NCBI GenBank assembly: GCA_021464525.1
Contig: JADRCO010000100.1
Coordinates: forward strand, 1-54,733
Source: Rhizophagus sp. LPA8_4_AMF
Taxonomy: Eukaryota; Glomeromycota; Glomeromycetes; Glomerales; Glomeraceae
Reading direction: 5' to 3'
DNA length: 54,733 nucleotides
Below, piece by piece: positions 11,105-22,893 of the stretch. The notes beneath the pieces are model-generated. The model had not been told where the DNA came from. It made no database searches and saw nothing but the letters and a program-made list of their open reading frames with translations. The translations under genes were made by a program, and so were the position numbers. The first letter of the stretch is position 1. Each line of letters starts with the position of its first letter.

Positions 11105-11657
11105 ATGAAATTATCTACTGTGACACTCTTTACTATTTTTCTTTTAATATTTACGGTCACATTAGTTGCACCACAAGATGATGATGACTCATCAAACAGT
11201 AGTCCTTCAGGTATATACAATATATTAACAATAAATTAATATCGAAACTTTGATTTTTTAAAATGCAAATATTTTATTTTATAGATACCTCGGTAGAATT
11301 ACCAACCAATTCAACACCAACAAGTACTTCAACAGTTAGCCATTCAGCTCCAACAGAGAGTCAATCAACACCAACACCTTCAAATACTCCGGCTGTAGGA
11401 TTTCCCTCTAGTCAACCACCACCAAGTGCTGGAACTCAGGTAATTAATTAATTTCAGAAATCAAAATTTATTGGAGGATTTTACTTAACGATATTTTATC
11501 TTTCATACAGACACCTGCTGTAATAACACCCTCACCATCATTTGTACCAAGACCTACTGTTATATCTCAAGGAGATGGTGTTTCTATTAATAAATCTTTT
11601 AGTTTCGTTAGCATAATATTTTTCATTACTAGTATCATTTTCATTCAATTTTACTAA
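11105..11657 (+). CDS. Small secreted, probably GPI-anchored Ser/Thr/Pro-rich protein
   Basis: Three exons join in frame: 11105-11210, 11285-11439 and 11511-11657, giving 135 residues. The introns are GTATAT...TATAG and GTAATT...ACAG. Residues 1-22 (MKLSTVTLFTIFLLIFTVTL) form a signal peptide, followed by an acidic DDDDSS stretch. Residues about 35-105 are mostly Ser, Thr and Pro with no repeat of fixed length. The last 20 or so residues are hydrophobic (SIIFFITSIIFIQFY), preceded by small residues (QGDGVS). Together this is the pattern of a GPI-anchored, O-glycosylated fungal wall or membrane mannoprotein. No catalytic domain is present. A polyadenylation-like AATAAA lies about 30 bases past the stop. 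The function is unknown; a cell-wall or host-interface protein is inference. Confidence 0.8.
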
Positions 11658-12563
11658 AAAAAAAACTCTCGCCTTTTAATATTTTTAATATAAACAATAA
11701 AAGTTACATATAATAATCTTAATAATGTATATATATATATACGTTAAACAAATCGCGTGAATTTTATTAATATGAATAATAAGGATAAATGAACGTAACT
11801 GTTGTACACTCTCCTAAATGCATATGTGACGCTTATATACATACTACTACTCTCCGTGTCTACTGTTAATATGACCATAGAGAATGCCTGCTATAAAGCA
11901 CTACAACAAAATAATTTTTTCCATCACATTATTTAAAATTTTTTTTATGGATTTATTTTTACAATCGATAAAACAAACCCACTTATTTTGTAACAGCTGA
12001 TTATAAATTAAAGGACGACTCATAAATGAGGCAGTGCTAAAAACCGGATATAACTTATTAGGTAAAGAACAATAAATTCTAAAGTTTACCACATGTAAAA
12101 AGTTACTTGTTTTTTGTTGTATCAATAAGGCAATTATCCTTTAACAATGACATATTACCCATATTACCGGAATTGTTTTGTCCGATTACGACTACAAAAA
12201 CAAGCACAAATTGAGATTAGAACAGTAACGCAAACTTCCTTTGTAGGTTAATAGAAGGGAACAAACTACTATTGAATAAAATGCGACTGATGTCTGATAA
12301 TCCGTTCAGATGATAGAAAAAAAAAATAATATAACCTTTTACAGGAGATAATCTTTCCATTATTACAATCACGTGTGGCCTTTGTTTCCAAATTCAAAGT
12401 GCAAAACAATAACAATAATAATGAATTGAAATATATTTCTAGTAAAGGAAATATAAACGAAAATTAAGCCCTTGTTATGAAAGTATAAAAGTGATGTTTT
12501 TCTGCTTGTCCTTTTTATCTTTTTTTTTTAAAAAACAAAAAAACTCTTCAAAGAAATCGTAAA
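11658..12563. other. Intergenic DNA, no gene seen
   Basis: This spacer between two + strand genes holds a (TA)n run near 11,730-11,740 and a CACGTG at 12,370-12,375. A TATA-like element (gtataaaag, near 12,482) sits about 80 bases before the ATG of the next gene. No supported coding frame. Confidence 0.5.
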
Positions 12564-13043
12564 ATGCAATCACCTCAATACGCCATTTCAGCCATAATTC
12601 CAATTCCTCAACATATTAAAGTTGGAAAATTAATTGGTATCAATGAAAGTAATCTAAAGTCAATTAGTGAGAGAACTAATACATTGGTTTGTGTCAATAG
12701 AACACATCCGGCAAAAATTGAAATTAAGTACAATATAAATCTCCCTCCACCAAATATTAATAGAATTAATGAGGCAAAAGATCTAGTAAATAAATTGATT
12801 GAAGAAGAAGGAAGGAGAGCTCGTTTAGAAAAGAAAAAGGAAGAAAATATTCCATTTATAAGTGATTTTGGAAGTGGTAGAATTACAAGATATCAGAAAG
12901 AAATAATTACGAAGAAAGAAAAACAGCAATCTAAGCGAGAAACTGATAATATCATAAGAAATTATATGAAAAATGGGATAGAGGAGGACATATGGGAACA
13001 GGAGGATAGGAAAGAGAGGGAGAAGGAGGGTTATTATTTTTAA
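12564..13043 (+). CDS. KH-domain-like small protein
   Basis: A single uninterrupted frame encodes 159 residues. The ATG has A at -3 and a TATA-like element about 80 bases upstream. Residues about 20-45 (GKLIGINESNLKSISERT) resemble the core of a type I KH RNA-binding domain: helix, a GxxG-like turn (GINE), helix, then a beta strand (LVCVN). A second helix (EAKDLVNKLIEEE) follows at about 70-85. The last 70 residues are highly charged, with Lys/Arg/Glu tracts, and probably form a long helix or disordered tail. A KH fold would bind single-stranded RNA or DNA, but the GxxG loop lacks the usual basic residues (GINE), so binding may be weak. No partner is suggested by neighbours. The product is otherwise unrecognised. 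Confidence 0.7.
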   Translation: MQSPQYAISAIIPIPQHIKVGKLIGINESNLKSISERTNTLVCVNRTHPAKIEIKYNINLPPPNINRINEAKDLVNKLIEEEGRRARLEKKKEENIPFISDFGSGRITRYQKEIITKKEKQQSKRETDNIIRNYMKNGIEEDIWEQEDRKEREKEGYYF

Positions 13044-14516
13044 ATTCCTTGATGATTATCAATGTTTATATTCTTTTACTCAGATAGTATGATATATATT
13101 TTTTCTTATAGATTTATTTGAAACTTATGTCAAAATTTTTAATATACACGTTTATTAAATAAATTAGTTATATTTTTTACGTAATTCTCCAATTAAGTAA
13201 AAAAAACATTTCTTCAAAACATTTATCAAAATGTTTTAGACTCATCGCGGCATAATTTTTTGCCAATTATCATCTCTATCTTTGAATTATAAAAAGGTTT
13301 ACTGATGTTACGATTAGCGCATGACGGAATGTTTTACTATCGAAATTTTTCAGTTGGATTATTAATATACAACGTACAGTATTGAGTGTTAGCAGTTAAT
13401 TATCAAGAAATTAGATTATTTTAATAGTTCGATATATTATAAGTAAAGGTGTAATAGAAACGCAGACTCACTATTTTTTTTTTATTTAAAGTCCACTACA
13501 GCATTTTTCTAACTTCTCTATAAACTCTGCCAAATATAGAACATATATGTCACCTTTTTAGCTTAGCTTAATTTAATGTTTCAACTTTACCTTTTTGAAC
13601 TTAGAAATTAGATAATGTCATTAAAACTTTATATAACTTCCACGTTGAACGATTTTTGAATTTTTGAACATCTGTGGGTTCAATATCTTTTACCAATTTC
13701 CCAATTCCCTTTTGATTTTACTTTCTGATAGCTCGCGAACAATGCTTTTAGGATCGGATTGAACAGGAATTAGTTTATTGTTAATCTTATAATGTTACCT
13801 ATTTGTAAACCTATTGTAGTTTTGAAAATAATTTTTGCAAATTGGAATTTATTTTTAAAAAAGAAAATGACATAGAAAGAATTGGTTGCATCCAGACTAA
13901 AATAAATAGCATTTCACGACTCAAGAAAGTACTGAAATTAAAATTTTCTCTAAACTTGGAAATTAATTTCTTCAAATCGATTTTCTAGGACCGGACATTT
14001 ATGTCGAGGTTGCTTGAATGTATAAAATAAAATAATAAAATGTATTTATATACGAATGAAGGATAATAACGCGAAAACACGTAAAAGAACGTGTAGCACG
14101 AAAGTTTTAACGACTGTCTATATACTAAAAATACTCATGGCCCGAAATTGTTCCAATTATATTCTATGGTCATCATTTACAAAAGGTAATTTCTAGAAGA
14201 AAATTTAAATTTGGGAGAAAGGTTTATAATGTCATGATTTTAATAATTTTTATAGCGGTTTCACCTATTAGAACATCACTTTCGAAATACCCATATTTCG
14301 TATGTACTACAAAGTTTATATTTATCAAGGAATACTCATTCTTTTATGGCAATGGAATAGGTAAAACGGGGGAATAAATTAGCCTGTTTTTATTAAGAAG
14401 CGTTATTTTATCTTAAATATGGCACTTCTCTAACACTCTAGCTTCTAAATATTTGTCAATAGATTTATCAACCCTTTCCAAAAAAATGTCATAAAAATAA
14501 TAATACTTCGCTTAAT
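13044..14516. other. Intergenic DNA, no gene seen
   Basis: About 1.5 kb between convergent genes. It is less AT-extreme than the repeat regions and contains no supported frame, RNA gene or element end. Confidence 0.5.
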
Positions 14517-16345
14517 TTAATAACTTGTTCTAATACTTTCTAATGATTTCGCTTTAACAGTCAAATACAGTCTAACAGTCTTGTTAAATTTTGCAGATAA
14601 TTTTGTTGCAGCTCTTACTCCAATAGTTTTTATTACTGTACCATTTGCTCCTATTAATATTTTCTAATATAATCAATATGAAATTTGTTAATAACATTCT
14701 TAAAAAAAAGGATTTCTTTGTAAAAGATCAAAACGTATATTACCAACTGTGATTGATGGTCAACATATACATTTTGATCAATTCTTAATATATTATTTGG
14801 TAAATCAGTCCATCCAACATTTTCCTATTATATAAAAGTAAAATGTCACTAATTAATTTGTTATTAAATTATTTATTCCTAATCAATTACCTGTCTTACT
14901 ACATAAGGTAGATGATCACGTAACCTCTCATAAATTTCTGCTCTAATAAAATCTTCAACGAGATTAATATCCGCCATATCAACCTTTTGATCCGGTGGAT
15001 AAATCCAATCATGAGGGTACGTGTTTGATAATAATATTTTCTTTTAACCATCCATTGATATTATATATACAAAAGATTTGTGTTTAATCATAATTTTAAT
15101 GTAAAATATCATATTTGAAAAAGAAACTAATAAACTACCTTCAATTCTGTTATTCCAGTCCGTTTTAATGCACTTATACTTATTTTATGTTTAAAATAAG
15201 GATATTGTACAGTAAATTTTTCGTAGATGGATGGTATTGAATTTTTACTGTTGGCTAATAAATCAATCTTTGAGACCATATCCAAGAAAAAAATAAGAAA
15301 ATCCTAATTCAAATAAAATATTAAATAAACTCTAATGGAAGCGAGATTTACCTTATTTAATATCAACGTTCCAGGTAATTTATATTCCTTTAATCTATTT
15401 AATAACAAACTTTCTGAATATGTGGTACGATATAAAGCTCTGAACGCGTCAACTATTACCAACACTGAAAGGATGTAATTTTATTAATAAAAATTCAATA
15501 AAAAAAAGAATGTCGGGATTTTACTAACCATGATCAGCTTCGTGTAGTGAATGCCATGATGCATTAATTAAACCACGATTTAATTTTGGTCGATTACGTC
15601 TAGAAACAATTCCAGGTGTATCGATAAATATCTAATAACAATTGTTTTTAATTGAAAAGTCAATCTCGCAATTTTCTAAACTTAATAATATCTAATTACT
15701 TACTAATTGTCTATTCTCTTCAGTTAATACTGTAGGAATTCTTTTTCTTGTTGTATGTGCTTTATTAGAAACTATTGATACTGTTTCGCCAAATAATGCA
15801 TTTAACATAGTAGATTTTCCTGCATTTGGAGTTCCTAATACTACAATCTTAAGCAAATTCGGATTTTCTGGTTGTTCAAAACATTCATGAATTTTTGGTA
15901 ACATAACATCAACGCCTAACAAATAATTATTTTTAAAACACTAATGATCAAGTAAATGAATTATCTAAGATCATTAAAGCCAAAACTTACTAGCTGTCGT
16001 TATTGGAACTTTAAAATTTTGATTTTGAGATATCACTTTGGGTACCTCATTTATTCCATTAATGTGCAACGAATTGTCATCATTTAGCTTCCATTTTGCC
16101 TCTTTTTCTTTCATATTCCTATTTGATTCATAATCCGCCTCCTGATGTGATCTCATAACATCTTTCTTCTTGATCAGTGGTGTAAATGATATTCTGGATT
16201 TTTTTGATGATTTCAAATTTTTTGGTACTGTAATCTTCTTTATGGGTTGGACCAATTTTGACGAATAAGATGATTTATTATTCGATATTACTACTATATC
16301 ATCTTTTGGTGCTGGCAATCCCGCTAATCTTCGTGCTCTTGACAT
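14517..16345 (-). CDS. ERAL1: Era-like GTPase, probably mitochondrial (ERAL1 homologue)
   Basis: Eight exons on the minus strand join in frame: 16345-15991, 15915-15704, 15631-15529, 15464-15352, 15267-15139, 15040-14891, 14824-14744 and 14663-14517, giving 429 residues. The GTPase signatures are all present: G1 GTPNAGKS (146-153), G2 HTTR (172-175), G3 DTPG (193-196), G4 NKID (260-263, formed exactly across an exon junction) and G5 SALK (293-296). The C-terminal KH part (about 340-429) carries KILIGANG and IKTIGV, and ends in a RTSY-type tail like bacterial Era. Era proteins bind the 3' end of small-subunit rRNA during ribosome assembly; the eukaryotic form acts in mitochondria. The first 118 residues form a basic, low-complexity extension starting MSRARRLAG, consistent with mitochondrial import. 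The open frame extends upstream of this ATG but only to a TTG, so the ATG at 16345 was chosen. Confidence 0.9.
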
Positions 16346-16368
16346 TATTGAATATTCCCGAAAATTTA

Positions 16369-16569
16369 ATGAATGAAAGTGATGACGACATCTTAAAGGA
16401 TAGAGACTATGCGACGAAATTATTAAAATTCTTGGTAATTGTACTAGAGGACTTAAATTCAAAACTATATCAGAGTACAAGAAATATTATTAAGACGGGA
16501 CATTATTTACAAGAATTAAGAGAAAATCAAAAAAAAAAAATTCTAAAGAAATTTGAAAAATCGGGGTAA
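16369..16569 (+). CDS. Possible 66-residue coiled-coil protein, head-to-head with the Era gene
   Basis: An ATG at 16369 opens a frame of 66 residues. It is acidic at the start (NESDDD) and ends in a Lys/Glu-rich helix (QKKKILKKFEK). Leucine and isoleucine spacing in the middle (KLLKFLVIVLEDLNSKL) suggests a short coiled coil, as in small subunits of larger complexes. Its ATG is only 23 bases from the divergent Era ATG, so the two 5' leaders would overlap or be nearly absent. No family is recognised. The composition is more protein-like than the opposite strand, but it could be a chance frame in the Era promoter. Confidence 0.3.
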   Translation: MNESDDDILKDRDYATKLLKFLVIVLEDLNSKLYQSTRNIIKTGHYLQELRENQKKKILKKFEKSG

Positions 16570-16768
16570 TAGTTAAGCTTACTGGAACTTGTGTACCGGA
16601 ATAAACGAAAATTATATAAAGTTTTCATTTTTCGATAATTCGAACAAAAAAAATGTATCGAAGAAAAAAAAAAAGATAATCAGAATCATACATTCAATCA
16701 CGTGATTTTTACCTTTTTAATTCGGGTATTAGGCATAGATTTTAAATTTTAACAAAAAAGTGAAGAAA
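16570..16768. promoter_or_regulatory. Upstream region of the RED/IK gene with a CACGTG palindrome
   Basis: About 200 bases precede the RED/IK ATG. They contain tcacgtga at 16698-16705, the core bound by basic helix-loop-helix factors, and several A-runs. If the 66-residue frame is not real, this region plus 16346-16569 is a 424 bp shared divergent promoter of Era and RED. The role is inference from position. Confidence 0.35.
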
Positions 16769-18790
16769 ATGTCAGATTTAAACAGCAAACAAAAAGGGTA
16801 TTTGAGTTTTTTGTAATCCTTGTCATATAAAATTTTTTATTTGAATTGTAATTCCTCAGAAATTAAACTTATTGTAATTTAGATTAAAACAAGATGATTT
16901 TCGAAAATTATTACAAACGCCTCGACCTGGAGATACACCGTCTAAGGGAATTTTAGGAATGGCGACTCCTAAACACAGAGTACCTCCACAAACTCCGTAA
17001 GTGAGATTATTGTTCTTTGAGTAATATTTTTTTGCTATTTTACAAACTGTTATTTTATTAATTTTATATTTTCGTAGAAAACCGGGTGGATCAGGAGGTT
17101 TTGCCAAACCAGAAGCACCAGCTTCTAAATCAAAGAAAAAGTTATTTTCAATTTATAATAATTCTTGAATTTCACTATCTTTATTTTCCAATCTTTTACA
17201 TCTCTTTCTATTTTAATAGATATAAGAGACATGAGGCTTCAGAAGATAAGTCTTCTGATAGTAAATATCGTGATCGAGCAGCGGAACGTCGTACGGGAGC
17301 TAATCCAGATTATCAAGAGACAGAACAGATTCTTAAAGCATTAAATAATAGTGAAACATTAGAAGCAAAATTAGTTTATGAACAATCAAAGTATCTTGGT
17401 GGTGATACTGAACATACACATTTAGTCAAAGGTCTCGATTTTGCATTGCTTAATAAAGTACGTAATGAAATACATAAAGATGATCAAAATGATGAAGAAT
17501 TGGAGCGTACACTAGAAAGAATTAAAGAGGAAACTCAAGAAATGCCTAAAATTACTAAAAAAATTGCACAAAATATTTATGAAATGGCTGTAGTAAATGC
17601 AAAGAAAAAACCTCCAAAAATTAATGAATTATTTGTTGCTGGACGTATGGCTTACATATTTGAACTGGCAGATGAGAATGGATTTTATGGTGATCCATTT
17701 GCTATTCCAACAACAGTTATAAGAAGTAAGGCAGATATTGTGGATAGTACTGGAACTGATAAATCTACAAACGATTTAGTTATAGAAAAGATATCTAGAG
17801 TTATGGCTTATGTACGGAAGGGAGGTCGTGATGGAAGTGGGGAGGTTAAAGACAAGAAATTAAGGAAAAGGTTAAAGGAAAAACAACCCGAAATAATTGC
17901 TCCTGTAAAATATGCGGCTATTGATGAATCTGAAGATATATTTGAAGATGCGGGAAGAGATTACAATGCTGTTCCCGATGAACCAGAAGAGAACAAAAAA
18001 GATGATGAGCCGATAATTGGACCTGTTTATGGACCCTCACGTCCTCCAACTCAGTCAGTTGAGGTAGAAACTTCAAAGAATTATTTTAAGACTTCTCAAA
18101 TGGATAATGATGAAGATACTATGGATATTGATGAAGAAACCCCGAAAAATGAAGATCTAAAGTCTTTAATAAATCAAGTAGCATCTGCTAGTGGAATCAA
18201 ACAGACTGAAGAGATTGTAAAGAGTTCTGAAGTAACTGATAATAACAAATCTTCAACTAAAAGCGAAGGAATTAAAAAGAGATTATATGAAGTTGACAGT
18301 TATGATGGAGATTATTCCACTTATGGACTTGGATTAAGTAGTTTAGGTGATGGTGGTACGAGGAAAAATGCATATGATTCCGGACATGAAGATTCAGATT
18401 CCGAAGGAGAAGTGCATACTATAAGAGATCAAGGAGTCGCTAAAAATAAGAAAGCACAATTATCACGATGGGATTTTGACACAGAAGAAGAATGGCTATC
18501 ATACAAGGTACGCTAAGTGATTATGGGCAAATTAATTGATTTAATTACAATATCACTAAATCTAGAATTTGAATTCTTTTTTTTAGGATAATGTTACGGC
18601 TATGCCTAAATCAGCATTCCAATTTGGAGTCAAGAAAACTGATGGCCGTAAAACGCGTAGAAGTGGTAAAGAATTATCAGAGAAACAAAAATTAGATAGA
18701 GATTGGCAAAAGATTAGTAAAATAATGGAACAAAAATATGGAGATGGTGATGAAGGTGAATCCTCACGAAAAAAGGCAAAACACGAATAA
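16769..18790 (+). CDS. IK: RED/IK spliceosomal protein
   Basis: Five exons join in frame: 16769-16797, 16883-16996, 17078-17140, 17220-18507 and 18587-18790, giving 565 residues. The N-terminal RED domain shows DDFRKLLQTPR (about 14-24), KYRDRAAERR (84-93) and LGGDTEHTHLVKGLDFALL (128-146), which match the animal RED/IK protein closely. The C-terminal RED domain is in the last exon (PKSAFQFGVK, DGRKTRR, then LDRDWQKISKIME). RED is a component of the spliceosomal B complex and works with SMU1 in 5' splice-site activation and alternative splicing. The Arg-Glu/Arg-Asp repeat tract that names the human protein is absent; instead the middle (about 300-470) is acidic and disordered. Three tiny 5' exons (29, 114 and 63 bases) precede one long exon. 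The end is 113 bases from the convergent P450 stop. Confidence 0.93.
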
Positions 18791-18902
18791 ATAATTACCA
18801 AGTTTATTTATTTTTGATATTATTTAAAGCGTTGCAATTTATTATTGTTATTATTATTATTACATAATATAAAAAAATCATGTATAAGTATACAATATAA
18901 TC

Positions 18903-20711
18903 TTAAATTAATTTTTCAACCCAAAGCTTTATAGTAGGATCAGGTCTAAGTGATATTGCTAATTTCCTTTTCACTTCGAAACCATCAATTTCCGTAAATT
19001 TGAAATTTCTAATTAAGATTGCCAGCATAACTTTAATTTCATTTAAAGCTAATTTGTTACCAATACAAGAACGAGGACCCGTTAAGAAAGGGATGTAAGT
19101 ATAATTTGTTTGAATTGAAGTAAGATTAGGATCTAACCAACGTGAAGGTTTAAAAGTGGATGCATCTGAACCCCATATTGAGGGAAGCAGGTGGATTGTG
19201 TTTATGAAGAGAAATATTGGCGTATCCTATATTATAAAAAAAAGAATCGGTTGTTAAGATAGAAGAAATTCCTTAGAAAGAGTATATTTTATTTACCCTT
19301 GGGATCATGTATCCGTTAATTACATCGTCTTTTTTTGTTGTACGTATAGTCATTGGAACTAAAAAAAAAATATACAATTAATCTTTCTTTTCAACCGATT
19401 ATAATTATCAAATAATTATCATATCATATTTATAATAATATTACCTGCAGGATTAATTCTTAGTGTTTCTTTAACCACACAATTCAGGAATTCCAGAGAA
19501 TTAATTTGATCAAAAGTAGGAATAAAATCCTTATCAGGAAAGGCCTCTAATAATTCATCTCTAAGGGTATTTTGTACTTCGATATTTTTTGAAAGAAAAT
19601 ACAAAGCCCAACCAACAGCAACACTAGTTGTTTCATGACCAGCGGCAAGAAAAGTCATTATTTGATTTTTAAGTTCATGTTTAGTCATTTTATCATCTTT
19701 GATAGCAGTTTGTTCATTTTGTTTAATTAATATTGTTAATAAATCATTTCCTTCTAATTCACCAAGTTTTGCTTTATCCAATTTTTCGGTAACCAATTTA
19801 TTGGAAACTTGGTCAATTATACGTGATGCTTCTCTTGTACGGATATTAAATCCAATCGGAAGTTTGTTAAAGAAAGGGATGTAATTCGACATAATACGAA
19901 GTAAAGTGCTACGACGATTTTCGGGAGTGAATATCATCGTATAAGCTTCTGCTAATTCATTCTTAGAAGTGAGAGAATTAAATTCATAATTAAAACCTAT
20001 TATATTATAAGGATACTTTAGTTAAGTGAACAATGATCAACTTTGAAGAAAATTTAATTTTGAATGTTTATATTTACCCACTAAACCTATGACATCTAAT
20101 GTTGCTTTTGATAAATAAGTCATAATATCAATTTGTGATTTTTCATTATCTCCAATTTCATTTATCCACAAATCTTTCATTATATGAACAACTTTAGAAA
20201 ATGTTGGTATCATTTCCTAATAAAATAAAAAAGTCTAAATAAACTTTTTACTCATCGAATTATCCAAACCTTTATTTACCTTAACATTAGTAAAACTGAA
20301 AGCAGGATTCATCATTTTACGTTGTCTTTTATGGGTATCACCTTCAGCTAGCAATATTCCACTTCCCAATAAAGGTTTTAAATCATGAATAAAACCAGGT
20401 GGTTTAGGGTAATCATACACAGAAGAGACCATAACATGCAGTAGAGCTTTAGAATCCGTTATAAATATCCTCGGTTTATTAAACAATCCTCTATACATCA
20501 CTATACCTCCATACTTTCCGGCCCATGCAATATGTGGAATTCCTACATCTGATTTAATAATTTGCATTAAGTTACCAAGAAGAAAATGATCTGGCGGTGG
20601 ACCTGGAATTTTACATAATGGTGAAAAATAAAGTGGATATATATAAAACTTGTAGGTGAAGTAACATATTATGGATGTTACTAGGAGTATTATTGGAAAT
20701 GAATCGATCAT
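18903..20711 (-). CDS. Cytochrome P450 monooxygenase
   Basis: Five exons on the minus strand join in frame: 20711-20280, 20216-20078, 19996-19445, 19358-19297 and 19226-18903, giving 502 residues. An N-terminal membrane anchor (about 5-30) is followed by the proline-rich hinge KIPGPPPDHFLLGN. Diagnostic motifs are the I-helix AGHETTS (309-315), the K-helix ETLR (367-370), the meander PSRW and the haem loop FLTGPRSCIG (442-451) with Cys449 as axial ligand. All catalytic elements are intact, so it should be an active, ER-anchored, NADPH-P450-reductase-dependent enzyme. Overall look (GFNYEF, SLTSKNELAEAY) resembles fungal fatty-acid or sterol-like clans, but the substrate cannot be read from the sequence. 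It converges on RED/IK with a 112 bp gap. Confidence 0.92.
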
Positions 20712-22893
20712 GACTTAATTTTATGATAGGAAAATCACAGGTTTTTATAATCACAGGTTTTTTATAGCTTTCTATTTCGGGTTTAAAAACGCAATGATTG
20801 ACAGTGGATTGCTTAAATAGTAAAATTTAAAGGGTATTTATTTATAATTATTTAATAATATGCTTTATTAAGACAAATTAATTAGTAGTAAAATTATCTT
20901 TTTAGATTACAAAGATTAATGTATTTATAAAAATTATATTTTAGATTTTCATATTTAAGAATTTATTAGGATGACTTTTACTAAATGGTAAATAATCCTA
21001 CATAAGTATATAGTAGACAAATATTTTACTGGCAAATTATATTTAATTTTTATACATCTATTTATCACAGTAGATAATTTTCAGAAATAAAAAAAAAAAT
21101 AAAATAAAATTCAATTTATAATATACGTATACAGTATATACATTTAGAACTTTCACTATAAATAATATAGAATAATCCATTTATTTAATATAAAGATAAG
21201 GGGTTATTTGAATAAATTACCTTAGGATAATCTGAATTATCTAGGCTAATAGTATTCTAATAGAGATGGTTAAATTTAAACATAAATGAGTACTGATAAA
21301 ATGTTAATCTGTTATGTAAGTTTAATTTTCAAAAAAAGTTAAAAAGTTCTTGTTTATTTAGCATAGCAATATTTTTTTTAACTGGAGATATTTAATACTA
21401 CACATCTAATTTTCTTTATATGCAATTGTTTAGAAATTCTGTAATTATTATATCTATTTGCATTAATCCTAAGGCTAATCAGAATGATTTATAGGATTAT
21501 CCATTTTGTGAATTTTAAATCTGAATACTATCCATTCAAGATTTATCCAGATACAATCTGAATAATAGGATAATCTAGATAAATTCTAGAATATTATCTG
21601 TTTAAGAAAAACTCTCTATATATTTATTAATACAGAAATAGTAAACTAATACTTAAAGTAAAAATATAAACTATATTATACTAATATTATAATATATATA
21701 TTTAGGATACAGAATCAAATTCATGAATTCTGGTTTAAATTCAAATTTTCTGAATTTTAAATTAGATTTTTATAACCAAATAAATTTAAATTTAAATTTG
21801 GTCAAAACTAAGCTATAGTATTAGCCAGTATTAGCTAATTTAGATTTAAATTCAGTTTTTTTAATATTCAAATTGGATTTAGAATAATTAAACCAAATTC
21901 TGAATTTGAATTTCCAATTGACATAACTCTAAAAAATAAAAATTTTATATAAAAAAGGTGATGTGTTGTAATATTAGTTAAATCATGTTATAGATATATA
22001 TATGATATAACCCTAAGGAGAGTATAAGGCTGCACTCTTACTATTTACTGAATAACTTTCAATCAATAATTTCATTTGACCAAAATAGTGAAATTGTATT
22101 CTAAATTAATAAACAAAAAATAAAAAATTTGAAAGTTAATACTATTATAAAAAATATAACTTTTTTATAAATATTAAATCTATACTTATGAAAATTAATA
22201 TATAAGTAGTTTCAACTTTACTGAACAATTTTAATTAAATGGTAAAATTATACTTAAAAATTAGCAAATAAAAAATAAAAATTTAGAAATTAGCAAAATT
22301 ATATAAAATGTAATTTTTTTTAAAATATTAAACTTCCACTTAATATTTCATTTAACTAAAATGGTAAAATTATACTTTAAAATTAGTAAATAAAAAAATA
22401 AAAAATTTAGTTAACTATTATAAAAAACATATTTTTTCTGTTTAAATATTATATTTAATTTTATGAAAATTAAAATATAGGTAGATTTAATTTGCTAAAT
22501 AATTTTACTTATAAAGTATAAGAGGTAATTTTATATAATCAAAATGATAAGAGCAGTAACACATATTACGTAATATTTAGTTTAATATAAACTTACTCCC
22601 CCTCCCCCCCTTGTCAGATTTAACAGCCAATCAAATTATTATATTATAAATATATGATTTTATTAAGTGTAACGTAAGATTTTAACTATCCCTCTCCTCC
22701 CCTTTAATAATTATGTAATAAGTGTCACTTCCCTAAATAATAAATTATATTTTAAAGTAAATATATTCGATTTTTATTTAATAAAATAAATATATATAAT
22801 ATAATAATTTTATTATTCAAAGATATTTAATAAAATATTTATATATTTAGAAAAAAATTTTATTTATATATTTATAGATGGGTATTGTTTTTT
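20712..22893. other. AT-rich intergenic DNA with degenerate repeats
   Basis: No gene is visible. There are weak inverted segments built on 'ggataatctgaattatc' (about 21,200-21,610) and 'aaattcaaattttctgaatt' (about 21,710-21,920), which may be remains of DNA-element ends. A sequence near 21,962 (gttgtaatattagttaaatc) resembles the terminal repeat of the element at 5658-7833. C-rich patches (22,595-22,612 and 22,690-22,702) stand out against the AT background. Confidence 0.45.
22075..22440. repeat. Three-copy AT-rich tandem repeat
   Basis: The motif aaaatggtaaaattatactt recurs at about 22,077, 22,231 and 22,350, each followed by a similar 'aataaaaaataaaaaattt' stretch and a 'tattataaaaaatataa' stretch. 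Unit spacing is about 120-155 bp. There is no coding content. Confidence 0.5.

Noticed and set aside
16346..16480. Upstream extension of the Era reading frame by 45 codons
   Set aside because: The extension has no ATG and only begins at a TTG, which is not a normal fungal start. The first ATG (16,345) has A at -3.
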